DNA of 31,153 nt from Saccoglossus kowalevskii (Eukaryota > Hemichordata > Enteropneusta > Harrimaniidae): the NCBI RefSeq assembly GCF_000003605.2, contig NW_003124894.1, positions 22,794-53,946 of the forward strand, given 5' to 3'. Positions 12,437 to 24,500 of this stretch are shown here, in pieces. Position numbers and translations under genes: made by a program. The notes beneath the pieces were generated by a model. It was not told where the DNA came from, ran no database searches, and saw only the letters and a list, made by a program, of their open reading frames with translations. How positions within the stretch are numbered: the stretch's first letter is position 1; every line of letters begins with the position of its first letter.

Positions 12437-15400
12437 GTGAGTTTCTAATTTACGTGTCATGTTATAATTTATCTCTCTCTACATGCGAGTGTATACTTAG
12501 TTTACTGGTCGTACACACGCTACACACGTGTTTATAATCATCGTATATTAACTCACGCGGGTACCACAAGTCCCATAGTTACGAACATGTACGCTGCTTC
12601 ATACATTTGCCGGGATATATGATTTTTTTTTCTTACACGATATATTTTTCAGATTCGGCAGTGTTACGTTAGTATACTGTATAGTGAAGGTATCTAGTTT
12701 GAAATATTCCCAATATATGTAAACACAAAGCACACACAAAACAACCCCGTGATTTTGTTTCTGTGCCCTTCTGTGTTCATAGCATGATATACACTATATT
12801 AATACTGGACTTTGGACTTGTGTACAGATCATAACATGAAATATCACTAATCACGTGGTCTTATTATTAGGGTCGTTTCAAGTTGACCCAAAATGAGAGT
12901 AATACGGACATTGACCTTTCATGACAATTTTTATCGTGTTCATTGCGCATAGGACAATAACACCCTCATTAGTCACTGAGTGATTGTTCAACTCAGAAAC
13001 TACTACGGCTAATCTCGCGGCAGACGTAATACCTAGTGTATAGAGGTAGACTGGCTTAACTAAAACATGTACACTTAACTCAAAGCTAGTTCTCTGGGAT
13101 TTCTTCCAGATTTGCTAATCCCCGGGCAGTGCTGATCATGCACATGCAAATACTAGTACCTCCTTCTATATGACTCTCAAATATGCCAATTTCTTACTGT
13201 GTATATATCACTAATACATTTGGAAGTAAATGATGATCCACGTGACATCTTAGTTATGTGGTATACTCTAAACTGTTTTGAATACTCTGTAATAGATGTG
13301 TATCAACAAAAGAAGTGCATTTCTCCCTTCAGCGAGTTTGTGATTCAAAACTGCTGTCTGGCTCATATCCGCGTAGCACTGATAATTAAGATTTCTCGTA
13401 AATATTATTTTTTTACTGCTTAAGCGGTATAATACAAACGTGACTTTTTTTTAGCAGATCACAAATCTTGATTTGGAATCATGAACATGCCGACCGTAGA
13501 TATAGATGTAATTGATTGTTTAACTCGGTGCAGAGAACTCAGTGATGTCACAGTAAATTTACAAATGCATTCTTTGTCTCAGTTATTTAATACATTTTGT
13601 CCGGCAATATATACATATACTGGTATATCACGTGACAGTTAACTGTCATTTGAATAATCTCCATGAATTGCATGTGTGTAATATAAAAAAAAATATCAAT
13701 GTCAAGTGAATGTATTTCAAAATGCATCATATACCGAACACAACATTCTCATGCAAATACAAATTCTCGCTGCAAGCGTCTCGGCTTATCAATGCTTCTT
13801 GACGAATGTATGAAGTCAACGCCTTCTGGTTCAGTCGTTATTTAGGTCAGATGTCTCACCTGCCAGTAATATATGGATGCCATCATCAATATTATAATAT
13901 GTTTGTTGTCAGAATAACTATGCTATGTACACGTGTGATTATTCTACTAACGTGACAGTGGAATATAGTTGTAGAGTATTTCCCATCTTGCCATTACAAA
14001 ATAACATGTTTATAGGTGTGACGGAGAGTTTACTCAATTCTGACATACATCATTGCTGTGCAAGCGATAACTCGGATAATAATATTCCACGTTCCACTGG
14101 TTTGTGTTTACATTGCTCCTGTGATTACATCTCCTAGACACGTACTTTACTTGCTTCTTTCACACCTGGGTAAAATCCCATTAAAGTCCTCGGTTAATTG
14201 TGACGAATGCATAATTTATTGTTCCGAGTTTTGCCTCGCATAAATTGTCGTTAGTCGTAAAGGGACAACAAATCAACGATTTTGTAGTAAAAATCATTGT
14301 CCTTAAAAATAGACTAAATTCATAAATCATTCTGTCTATGTTCGAAATATGATACAAAATCTTTAATGTTTCATGTGTATTGGGGGGGGGAGAATTGGCA
14401 GAATTTTGGCCTTCCAATAATCCTTAAATTGTTCAGTAATGTCGTGAGGATGTGAATTTACGCATGCGTGAACGTTGAATTTGTAGCTTCATGTCTAGGC
14501 GATATCATATATAGCCCCTTTCGAACATTAAGCTTATCGTTAAGATATAAATCTATTTATTAATAAAATGACATTCTCTAGAATTTAGCTATATGTTGGA
14601 ACCTGGTTTAAAATATAGGGATCGGTTGTGGGAAAGAAATGTCTAAAATAATATTGTTGCACGTCTCATAATGAAAGACATTTTACGGGATGTTGAAATG
14701 ATACATCAGGGAATATTTATATATAGCGACCGATTAAAGATGATTGGGGTTGTTGTCTTAAATCATTTAAACATGAAATTAGCAATCATTCGTCATCCGA
14801 TCGAGTTCCTGAAAATGATGTGCGAAAATCTTTGATATATTCTCGGCGCAAAATACAGTTTTATAACAATATACATTTCGATGACTAGTATTTCCTTCAA
14901 ACATACGAGAAACAAATATGTATATTGAGTGAATACTGTTTGTTAGCGCTTCAAATGTAAGGAGCATTTTTTTTAAATATAGACAAGCGATTTATTCACC
15001 CGTTGTGATGCAGAAGAAAAACACATATATTTCATTTCTCGTATATTTATGTCATTTTAAGTTTATTTCCCGAGGTCAGGTCACGTGTAGCTATTTATGG
15101 TCTTAAAGCCAATTAAATGAAGATAAAATTCGCAGACGACATGATTTACTGATAGAAATGACGGACAGTCATTCACTTTGACGAGACTAATACCGGTTTC
15201 AATGATGAAACACGAAGAACGACGTAATATTATTACCGACTCGAATAATGCCAAAATCAAAACACAAATTATAGACATCAGTAGTTACAACAATAAGAAA
15301 CTATGAATTGATTGTGACAATGTATAATTTCGTTGGTTACAAATGACATTACAATCACTTTCAAATGGCATACCGTAACCCCGGTGTATGGGGTCAATTT

Positions 15401-16058
15401 AAAAGTAGCAAGTGTATTGCGTAACACTACTCGAAAGGGGGACTTTTATTTCGCCCGCCATGAATGGTTTTCAAATACTGAGAGAGTGACAGAAATTCCA
15501 GTAACGGTTTAAAACATCGACCAAACAAAGTGTAGATCGACTTCCGGTTACCATGACTACACGCAATCGAGATGTGTGTATACACCATACAATTCGATCT
15601 TCGTGACGGCCCCTGGGTGACACTGCGCGCTCTGGAAATCTATTCTTGCAATTCTAGCTGTTTCGATAATGTCACCGCCGTGGGGTGTGACGTATTGCGG
15701 AACACTGCAATTTCGGTCTTTGTTGGCGACGACGTGCTTAGTGCGCACAGAAGTTCACGAGAAATAATTGACTACACTATGTTATGTGGTGGAGTGCACG
15801 ATGAAATTGATCTAAGAATACTCGCAAATACACATTCGCTCTAATTACATTGTTTAAAGGCTATCAAAGAGGGTAATTGCATAATTTCGAATAATGTTTG
15901 AGAAATATTGATGACACTCTAGTATAGGACGATATCAGATATCCTGAAAGAACTTACTAGTATACCATGACTTGAAACATTGGAGGCCGGAAATAGAGGT
16001 GCAGTTGTAGCGTTAGAACACGTAATAGTTATGAAAGAAAATTAATTATAATATTATG
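12437..16058. other. Non-coding stretch, possible leader intron of gene 1
   Basis: No protein motif or convincing exon on either strand. It is AT-rich, with several CACGTG E-boxes (12525, 12852, 13239, 13629, 13930, 15082) and a G9 run near 14383. The 15554-15844 part is somewhat GC-richer with a 90-codon frame (15572-15844, non-ATG start) that I cannot assign. Confidence 0.4.
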
Positions 16059-16205
16059 AGGTTATTACGAGAATTCCGCAAAGCATGCATGAAGACAGTG
16101 CAGCGAAAGCATCGGCCAACACGCAGCGGAGGTCGATATTACCGCGTACTGTCGATATTACCGCGTACGAGTGCATCATGCTTTGTGGTATCCTCGTAAT
16201 AACCT
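16059..16205. mobile_element. 147-bp MITE with 29-bp inverted ends
   Basis: Left end 16059-16087 begins AGGTTATTACGAG. The right end 16177-16205 is its inverse, ending CTCGTAATAACCT; 26 of 29 positions pair. TATTAT lies just outside both ends (16052-16057 with one extra G, and 16206-16211), a likely target-site duplication. The interior contains a short tandem duplication of GTCGATATTACCGCGTAC. No transposase is encoded. The frames crossing it on both strands reflect the inverted repeat. Confidence 0.75.
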
Positions 16206-16764
16206 TATTATTATACATCTCTTCCTCCCAAGGACACGTCATGGAAATGACGAAATCCAGAAAGTTTGGAAGAGGTATAGCGAACTTCTTTGTGTGAGCT
16301 CTGGTCAAACCCAGAGGCTACCATGTTTGTTTTTATCATTTGAGGACCGGACGCTTATGCGCGTAATCGTTCCATATTTGGAATTCACATTTCCTAATAT
16401 GGTAGGATGCCAGAACGCTGTAACTTATGGCGGCACGGTGACAGATGTATAATAATACAAGTTTGCATCTGTTTACTAATCGTATACCAATATCGCGTTC
16501 ATAGTAATTTAGATCTCCAGTTACCAAGCGGAAACACGTAACAGCAGGTTTTTTGGGGGGATACATCCGCTGAGTTCTCAGAGTTGTGAGGGTTAAGATC
16601 ATAGTTTAACTATTAAATTGAGATAATCATTGCGTGATATCACATATTTGTCAGTAAGTTACATCCTGTATCCGCTCATACATATAACCTTGTAAAATGG
16701 CGCCATAAATTGCGCCCTCTCTTGCCTCTGCCAATCTTCCGGGGCGTATTGATACATTAGGTGG
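16206..16764. other. Between two MITEs, nothing firm
   Basis: No recognisable gene. It includes a TGCGCCCTCT motif near 16712, similar to the CTCF-like motif at 27017 but a poorer match. Confidence 0.4.
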
Positions 16765-16954
16765 GGGTGCGTTCATTAAGGAAAGCGTTCGTGAGAGCTC
16801 CGAGCGTTTTTTTTTTTTTCCACTGAATGATTTGTTCTCCGCGAACGTTACGCATCGTTAACTGACAAGGCTACTGAGGCGATTCACTGGCGTAACAAAA
16901 ATGGCGGAAACGTTAGAAAACGTTTCCCGAACGTTTTCCTTAGTGAACACTCCC
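16765..16954. mobile_element. 190-bp MITE with 27-bp inverted ends (Harbinger-like termini)
   Basis: The left terminus GGGTGCGTTCATTAAGGAAA (16765-16791 in full) pairs with the inverse of 16928-16954, which reads GGGAGTGTTCACTAAGGAAA from the other strand; 23 of 27 positions match. The interior has a T13 run and repeated AACGTT/CGTTTCC motifs and no open frame. GGG-starting ends recall PIF/Harbinger elements, but I could not define a clear 3-bp target duplication. The right end is shared with the adjoining 117-bp tandem array. Confidence 0.7.
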
Positions 16955-17690
16955 TAGAATACTATCAAATCACTAGACTATCTGTGTTTTCATATCATTG
17001 TATCCTCGATATATGTAGACGATTACGTCATATACTGCATTTCCCCAACGTTGCTCTTTGTGAACACTCCCTAGAATACTATCAAATCACTAGACTATCT
17101 ATGTTTTCATATCATTGTATCCTCGATATATGTAGACGATTACGTCATATACTGCATTTCCCCAACGTTGCTCTTTGTGAACACTCCCTAGAATACTATC
17201 AAATCACTAGACTATCTGTGTTTTCATATCATTGTATCCTCGATATATGTAGACGATTACGTCATATACTGCATTTCCCCAACGTTGCTCTTTGTGAACA
17301 CTCCCTAGAATACTATCAAGTCACTAGACTATCTGTGTTTTCATATCATTGCATCCTCGATATATGTAGACGATTACGTCATATACTGCATTTCCCCAAC
17401 GTTGCTCTTTGTGAACACTCCCTAGAATACTATCAAATCACTAGACTATCTATGTTTTCATATCATTGCATCCTCGATATATGTAGACGATTACGTCATA
17501 TACTGCATTTCCCCAACGTTGCTCTTTGTGAACACTCCCTAGAATACTATCAAGTCACTAGACTATCTATGTTTTCATATCATTGTATCCTCGATATATG
17601 TAGACGATTATGTCATATACTGCGTTTCCCCAACGTTGTTCTTTGTGAACACTCCCTAGAATACTATCAAATCACTAGACTATCTATGTT
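16945..17690. repeat. 117-bp tandem array seeded by a MITE end
   Basis: GAACACTCCCTAGAATAC recurs every 117 bp (16945, 17062, 17179 and on to about 17647), seven times, with six full units between. Units differ at few sites (TGTATCC/TGCATCC, CAAATCAC/CAAGTCAC), so expansion is recent. The first occurrence is the outer end of the MITE right terminus plus its flank; later units carry a variant of the same end (TTGCTCTTTGTGAACACTCC). Because 117 is divisible by 3, a frame stays open over 39-residue periods for 266 codons. I regard this as a by-product of the period, not a gene. Confidence 0.95.
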
Positions 17691-18226
17691 TTATGTGCAA
17701 TGGCACGTGTCCCTTTCTACTGATTACAAATCTATTGATTATGGGCGGTTGAGTGCCATTTTAAAATTGCTTAATGAATTATGATAATCCTTAAGCTCGA
17801 TGATAGGTGGTGGTTTGTTAAAGTATATTTTCATTAGTATTTTGCGTTGAACGCATGAGATACACATCGGATACGTTATGAAGTAGCTTGTCTGCCACCA
17901 CAAATTACAATCGCGTCTAGCAGTTGTGCAGCAGTCGCCCCATCGATTCATTTTCTACATGTACTGTTATAAACATTGTTCGACACGACGCTTTCAATTT
18001 CTATATCTTCACCTAGCACACGACATAACACCGACTCGTTATTTTCAAATATATGGGCGTTGCATAATATCGACGTTAGATAGTGATATCGTGTGTATAG
18101 TGTAATAGGTTGTATCATCCTGATTGATAACAACGTGTCATGTACCACAACTACGGGGAAATAAAACTCAATTTGTAGAGTTAATTTCAAGGCATGTATT
18201 TGTTTTTTTCCTTTCTGAGTTTTCAG
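17691..18226. other. Non-coding stretch upstream of the gene 1 start exon
   Basis: No credible gene. It ends in a strong 3' splice site, a T-rich pyrimidine tract followed by TTTTCAG (AG at 18225-18226). Confidence 0.5.
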
Positions 18227-18483
18227 ATATTTAAAATCCCATATGACCCAGGCTTGGATACAATTTGTGCTATTTACATTGTGATATATCTGTTCACAGA
18301 TCTAAGTCTGAATCTCACGATTAAAGTGTCCCGGATTGAACCACCGAAGCCTGCAATGTCATTAATGTGCGTTAGCAGCAACTGCTGTTTATTATTGTGT
18401 CAAGCATTCAAGGACGTTAACGATTGTGTAATTATATTTTGTCACTTAGATAACCAGTGTCATCCCACATCATACACCAAGAT
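18227..18483 (+). other. Probable leader sequence ahead of the gene 1 start codon
   Basis: Lies between a strong acceptor (18225-18226) and the gene 1 ATG. It holds upstream ATGs: one at 18243 (14 codons to a stop) and one at 18356 that opens a 47-codon frame running past the main ATG out of frame (stop 18497-18499). Using a second, weaker acceptor, TTTTGTCACTTAG (AG at 18448-18449), would remove all of them and leave a 34-base leader. Transcript data would decide between the two. Confidence 0.4.
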
Positions 18484-18580
18484 ATGGATGTCTTACTAAG
18501 CACAGTACGGCTGCCGGGTCATGGGGGCTGGATTCTCTGTATCTTGCTATACAATCTATCAGCGCTGTGCAGTTGTCAAG
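18484..18580 (+). CDS. Gene 1 coding exon 1: signal peptide
   Basis: The start was chosen because GATATGG gives a good context (G at -3 and +4) and the frame at once yields a classic signal peptide: short N-region with R9, hydrophobic core at residues 16-28 and small residues before C31. The exon ends TGTCAAG|GTGCGT in phase 1; the donor is acceptable but not perfect (C at +4). Reading on past the donor meets a TAG two codons later, which supports splicing here. Confidence 0.68.
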
Positions 18581-21500
18581 GTGCGTAGTAACTGATTTTA
18601 CGACTTTTCGATTTACAACATATAACATATCATCTTTAGATGATTGCGAGAGCCATTAATTTAAAATATGTTCAAGAAGCTAGTGGGCGAACCGCTATTA
18701 CGGGACAAAATGGCGGGATAGTCACGTTCAACATATAAATGTAGTTTTGTAACATCGGACTCATCTGTGCATCATTACGGATTGACGTAGAGTGGGTATT
18801 TGCCATAGCTACAATAGTCACGCGATTCGCTCAACACTATTTAATCTTTAGAAAGGTATTATTTTGAACACGTAATATGAACGCAATTTTCGTGTACCCA
18901 AATGGTCGAAATGACAATGAACAAATGACGAATATCAATTATGTTGTTGCCATGGCAATGTTTCAGTATGCCAATGTGACCCATATTTTGCCTTTTGCAT
19001 TCTAAAATGCACAGTGTTTCATTTACGTTTTTAACGGTTACGTGATACAATTTGATGAAAGTTTCAAGTCTTTCTTTCTGTGACTGTTTTTTTTAAAATT
19101 TATTTACCCAAACGTGTCTATGTATCTTACCTAGAATATAGATTACGTAATCCATATGGCGACATGGGGGTTTATTGCATCAGGTTATAACAACTTGAAC
19201 ACTGGAAGGTGTGTTAAGTTGACGTTGATATATTCCCTTACTGAAAATAGTGAATTTAAAATAATGTAGATGCGTAGTATACCGGAAAAAAGTTTCATTT
19301 TTGATTTAGACATTCAATTTTTCACACACCGATAGACACAGTGACGTTTGTTTTTTAATGCTGTATGGACTACGATGGCACCAGAGTGTCGGTATGCCAA
19401 GACAGAGTAATACATATAAGTATATATATATATATATACGGAGATGAGTTATTTCTGCCGAGATATGTGCTATTGTATAACGGCGTCTAATGCGACGACG
19501 GGACACACGATCTCTACTGTTTACCGTGATAGTACAATGGTCATAAAAAAAACTTGAGAATCCTCGAAAAATATTAATTCAGGGATTTAGCGACATACCG
19601 CGGGACAAGATCACGTGGTTGGCTGACTTGTCAGAAAGGGAGAAGTTCGAAATAAAATAGAATATCATAATCTAAGTAGTATTTGGTACCGAAAGGTCAA
19701 ATGTGAGATTGATAGTCGTTAAAGTAATAGATAGATACTCGCATAGTATGAACTATGTCTTCAAGCACCCGCAGTAGACGCTGACGTGCGTTAACTTAGA
19801 GGCATCCATGTGTTTCTGATCGGTGATTGTCAACTTCATCCGACGTTTAAATACACGTTACTTCATGCTTCATCGCCAGTACCCGTCTTCTTTTATTCCA
19901 GTTCGTCGCCGTCGTTATATCTCTCTTATCATCCGATGTGATGGATGGATTTATATACATCACAACTCGCATGAATAAAAATATGAAGACGAAGAAGAAA
20001 ATTACTTGAAATGTGTTAACAAATTGAAAATGACAACTGTTTTCTTTCCTGGCTTGAAATATGCATAGCACTGTTCCCATGGTGATATGTCAAAAAAATG
20101 GGCTTTTAATCAATCACAGCAGATGTATATCTACGATCGTGTCACGTGGTTTAACCATTGACAATATGGAATGCAAATTTTCATAGCCGGGTATCTCGAC
20201 AGTTTAATAGTTATATTCTTTCTCAAAATGTATTCGTGAATCAAAGTGTTTCTCACTTGCGGCAGCTGTATTCCAGCTACCAAATATCCAAATACTCGGG
20301 TAGTTCATCTTCAACGATATAAATCTGCGCTTGCGCACTCCGCTACCCACCACAGTGCAGCGTTCTATCTTGAAAAGAAAATAATAGTACACATCGCAGA
20401 TAGAAGGTAGCGGTGTGTATATGTTGACGGTAACTCGCCGACTCGGAATCAATAATGACGACTTCGTTCCCGTTTTCTTTTTTAGATGCATTCACACCTG
20501 ATGCGAGTGGAGGTTCAAATAGCACTATTAACGACGATATATCGCTGGCTTTGATCATCGTAGCCGTGGTGTTATTGGCGACTTTCCTTTGTGTGTGCTG
20601 CGCAGCGTGCCGGAACTCTCTTTGTCCGGACGAACAGACAGGTGAGACAACAAGTAATATATTTTACGTTTAGTCGTTGCGACAACGACGAAAATGTGGT
20701 ATCGGATCAGAAACGGGAGGAGGGAATAGCATTTCTTCTGTAAGCAATTCTGTATTTTTTTTTATGTTACTCTCTGCCTGGTCAGAGAGTAGCATTATCA
20801 TCATTAATTGTTTCTTCTACACACACCGATTTGCAAAATACATAGGGTCAGTGACCTCACATTTTTCAACTTGCCGTAGTAATTATGATGTGAGACGCAT
20901 TCCCCCCCCCCCCGACACCACGAAATTAGTTGCTGACGTCAGAATTACGTCATTTCCTTATATTTCTCCGAAATGTCACCATCTCACGTGTGCTTATGGC
21001 TGGTGTGCGTCGTGGAACGTAACGCTACAACGCGGACTATAATATAAACAGCGATTTGCCCAGCGCACATACGCTGTCTCCATGCAGAATTAAGACTAAA
21101 TGACAGTGCGAGATAAAGTCAACAGTGAAATCAGTCGCAAATTGGCACCTAATGTAATCAAGGAAGGGGAGTTATGTTATTATCGACGACGGAAATAAAA
21201 TGTTGTAATTTCCCTTGCGCGGCCATGGTTTTGACTGCAAATTCTTCAACTTAAAACGCATTGCGGCTTGAGAATTAATCCCAATAATAAAAAAAAAAAC
21301 GCTTTAGCGAATTACAACTTACGTATCAACCGGATGATCGTTCTGAAATGACACCAGAGTAAACACAACGATACTGACATAAGCAATTAATATTTTATAA
21401 CGTGTATTGCTGCCAGTCCCTTGGATTTGTAAATATTTGAAGAGTATTTAATCGCATTCTTCATAAGACATTAAATAAACCAGCCATGTCGGAGATATTT

Positions 21501-24500
21501 AATATATTGCAGTGAAATGGTTAAATCATCATGTCGATCGAGTCAAGCGTGTTGAGAAATTTATTTAATAACATGAGTTGTATGCTACGCGAAGTTATGA
21601 TGCGATTTCCTTTCTTGGCAGATACGGTGCAAATGAGAGCGGTACCTGCCATATCAAGCTGCAAGCTGCATATAGCTACGTTTACGTGCACGTGGTCGCC
21701 AAGCAATTCAGTGCAGGCAATCCTCGCTCTATGCAATCTCAATTAATGAATAAATCTTTTCTCTAAATCCACTAGCTGTTCTACGAACATGCTACCTAAG
21801 CCACGGGAACATTCAGCTTATTCATTTAATTGTGTTGACGGCCGGGATACATTCGGCCGAGCCTACGTATCTGCATACGTATTCACCTACATAATCAGTA
21901 CTTCGTGAATTGATAAATATAACAAGGTTGGCGCATATGTTCATAGCATTATGAAGCCATTAAGTGGGTCATTTTATCAAGACCATCTTTGTGAAAATGC
22001 ACAGAGCGGTAAAGAAATATATCCTCGTTGAACTGTGACATAGTTATTTATGGCCTTATTAAAATCGATAATGATCATTATAGTTCGCGATGCAAAGAAC
22101 GGGCCAAGACGTGAATTGTATATATGTGTGTGTTCGTTGTACGGCGGTTGTTTTATTTGTTGTCATTTTGAAACTGCGGGTGAAGGTATATTATTGGAAA
22201 TGAAAAACCGATGTTAGCAACAACTTTATACAACATATCTCTCTTAAAAGCACTTCTTTTTCCACGATTGCCAATTTAATTGCGTCGTACTGTTAAATAC
22301 ATAAAAGTTAGTAGCATCATTTCAGAGGGTTTCAGTGCAAGTTGTGATACTGTATATAATCATTGTACTAGCATGCAGTAATGTAACGCACCTTGCTCAC
22401 AAATAACCACCTAGATGTCACTGAGAGCGATCGAGCCGCGGGGTTTGTTTTTGCCTCCCGAATTTTGCTCCAATCACAGTACAGTCATCGCGTCTACTGT
22501 TCTGCTGACGTAAGCAAAACCAAGTCGCGTGGCCGTCGGCTCGGCGGCCATTTGTGATTAAGGTGTATTGTATTTTTTTTAATTTTGTGTAACTCTCGAT
22601 TATTAATTTGTACGTTTCTTAACAAGATCATATTTTTTTCGAGAATCAACCACAACCGATAAATAGTTCGAGAATTGCGAGGTGGGAATAATAATAATAA
22701 AAAATAAAAAAATTAGCTGTATTTGTTTCCTTATATTTACATTTCAGCATTTCAGTGACATCAACTGCAGACAATATATACTCGTATATCGCGTTTCAGT
22801 AGATTACCACCGCTTGCCGATCGACCTGAGTTTAAATCTACTAATTTATTGTAACCCAACATATTCTTGTGTAATTTATTGTCTTAAACAAAAGGTGAAT
22901 TTTAATAAAAGCAATACGTGCTTGTAACTGTAAATACACTTGAAACCTTAGTGAGATTTACTGTATTATTGGAGCAGCCATGTCATTAATATGGAGGACC
23001 GTGACTACAATCCGGGTGAATTGAACAAAACTGAGAAAAAAGATGAATACTGTGGCAGGCTAGTTGCTTAAAGCGCAGTGGTCGTCGCGCAGCGCGTGTT
23101 CGAATTTCATGAAAATAAACAATGTATTTTACACGCGTTGTACACGTGGCTTTGAGTCCCATATCAAACGGGATGCGGCGCGACGACTGCCACCCTTTAG
23201 GTTTAGCTCATGGCACGTGGTCGACGATAGATATGGCTATGATTTGAGATAGCAGCACCTTACAAAAGACTAATTCAATTTTGTGTGCCATTTGTTGTTA
23301 TTGAAATAGGTCTGACCTCATCATTTTCCTTGCAGTTGTCTGGCGACTCTTTTATTATTTGCAAGGAATTGTTATTCAGGTCTTCGAACCGGTTATTCTC
23401 ATGTGAACGCGCAATTCGTCATAATTTAAACTAGGGTCGTTTATGACGTCAGCAGGTCATTTAAATTGATATAAACGAGGCAGAGAAAGTGCACAGTGCG
23501 ATACTGATACCCATACTTGGATTTACCCTCTGCATCGTACTAGATATAAGGAGACACAAATTGCTGTGTTCACACGTTCGTTGCACTAAACACGATATTT
23601 CGTAATAGTTTAGGATTCCGTGCGCGAGTGCGTCCGTTTGTTCATCCATTTCGTTAACTGTTCGGATGCGTGTCGTTAACAATGTTATTCAACGTTGGTA
23701 TGAGACAATCCATGTTCGTTGCATTCATATGTACTTTGATTTGATGTCATTTAGTGTGTAAATGTTTTCACAAAAGCACAAAAAACAACATTTTAACGTA
23801 TTCAAAACTGTTTCCCGGACATACTTGATCCGATTTCAATAAAGATTTTTGTTTGCGATTTGATTCAAAATGTTCTACTCAAAATTGCTGACACAATTTG
23901 ACGACAAGTGGCCAGTTTCCTTCTAAAAAACTAAAAAATACTGAAATTCATAAAATGATTTTCGGGGGCATTTTTGGACACATTTCATTCTAATTTGTTA
24001 AAAGGTCACACACATAGTGGGTTACTGATGCTAGTAATTTTGTTACACTATTTGGTTTTAAATGACCGTCCAGTGTCAATTTTTTTTTGTGTGTGTGAAT
24101 GTTGCCGATTTGTATCAACGTTAGTACAACGGCAGCACATAATAATTCTCATATGAACCACAACTATTTGTATGTGACCAGCTGGCGGCCATTTTCTTCC
24201 AATAAACTCTGTTTCTCATGCCTTGGCAGATTCCATTCCAACCTATCAGAAACTCCGCACATGGTGTTACTGATTCTCGTCCTCCTATTTAGCTAGTTGA
24301 TTGATTTGTGTTGTTTTTTATACCCATTTCTCCGACATACATTAACATATTATCGAATATTGTATGAAGGTATTACGTCACTGTAACGAATAATTTTAGT
24401 ATGAACTATAATATTTACGATTATGAGTTGGCAATTTCAGTAAGCCCTGTTATAATAGTCTCTTTTTTATTGTCAAATACACATGGATATTTGATATGAG

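Noticed and set aside
15572-15844. 90-codon frame in a GC-richer patch
   Set aside because: No ATG start, no family signature, and a competing frame on the opposite strand.
16984-17784. 266-codon frame with 39-residue repeats
   Set aside because: It exists because the tandem period (117 bp) is a multiple of three and the unit lacks a stop in that frame; it starts with GTG inside the array, and the unit derives from a MITE end.
18194-18499. 101-codon frame overlapping the gene 1 start
   Set aside because: Its ATG lies in the pyrimidine tract of an acceptor. The C-terminal part is at most an upstream frame; the signal-peptide frame starting at 18484 is far more convincing.
18967-19023. Possible extra cysteine-rich exon of gene 1 (CQCDPYFAFC...)
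   Set aside because: Acceptor acceptable and phase 1, but the only phase-1 donor before the stop is poor (CGTTTT). Kept as a point to check, not annotated.
20204-20558. Minus-strand frames opposite gene 1 exon 2
   Set aside because: Shadows of the exon and its pyrimidine tract on the other strand.
20677-21042. 121-codon frame after gene 1 exon 2
   Set aside because: Non-ATG start, lies in the intron after a strong donor, contains a C12 run and no motif.
22749-22908. Possible small exon with AATAAA downstream of the intronic promoter-like segment
   Set aside because: Acceptor and poly(A) motif are present but no coding potential, and both motifs are common by chance in AT-rich DNA.
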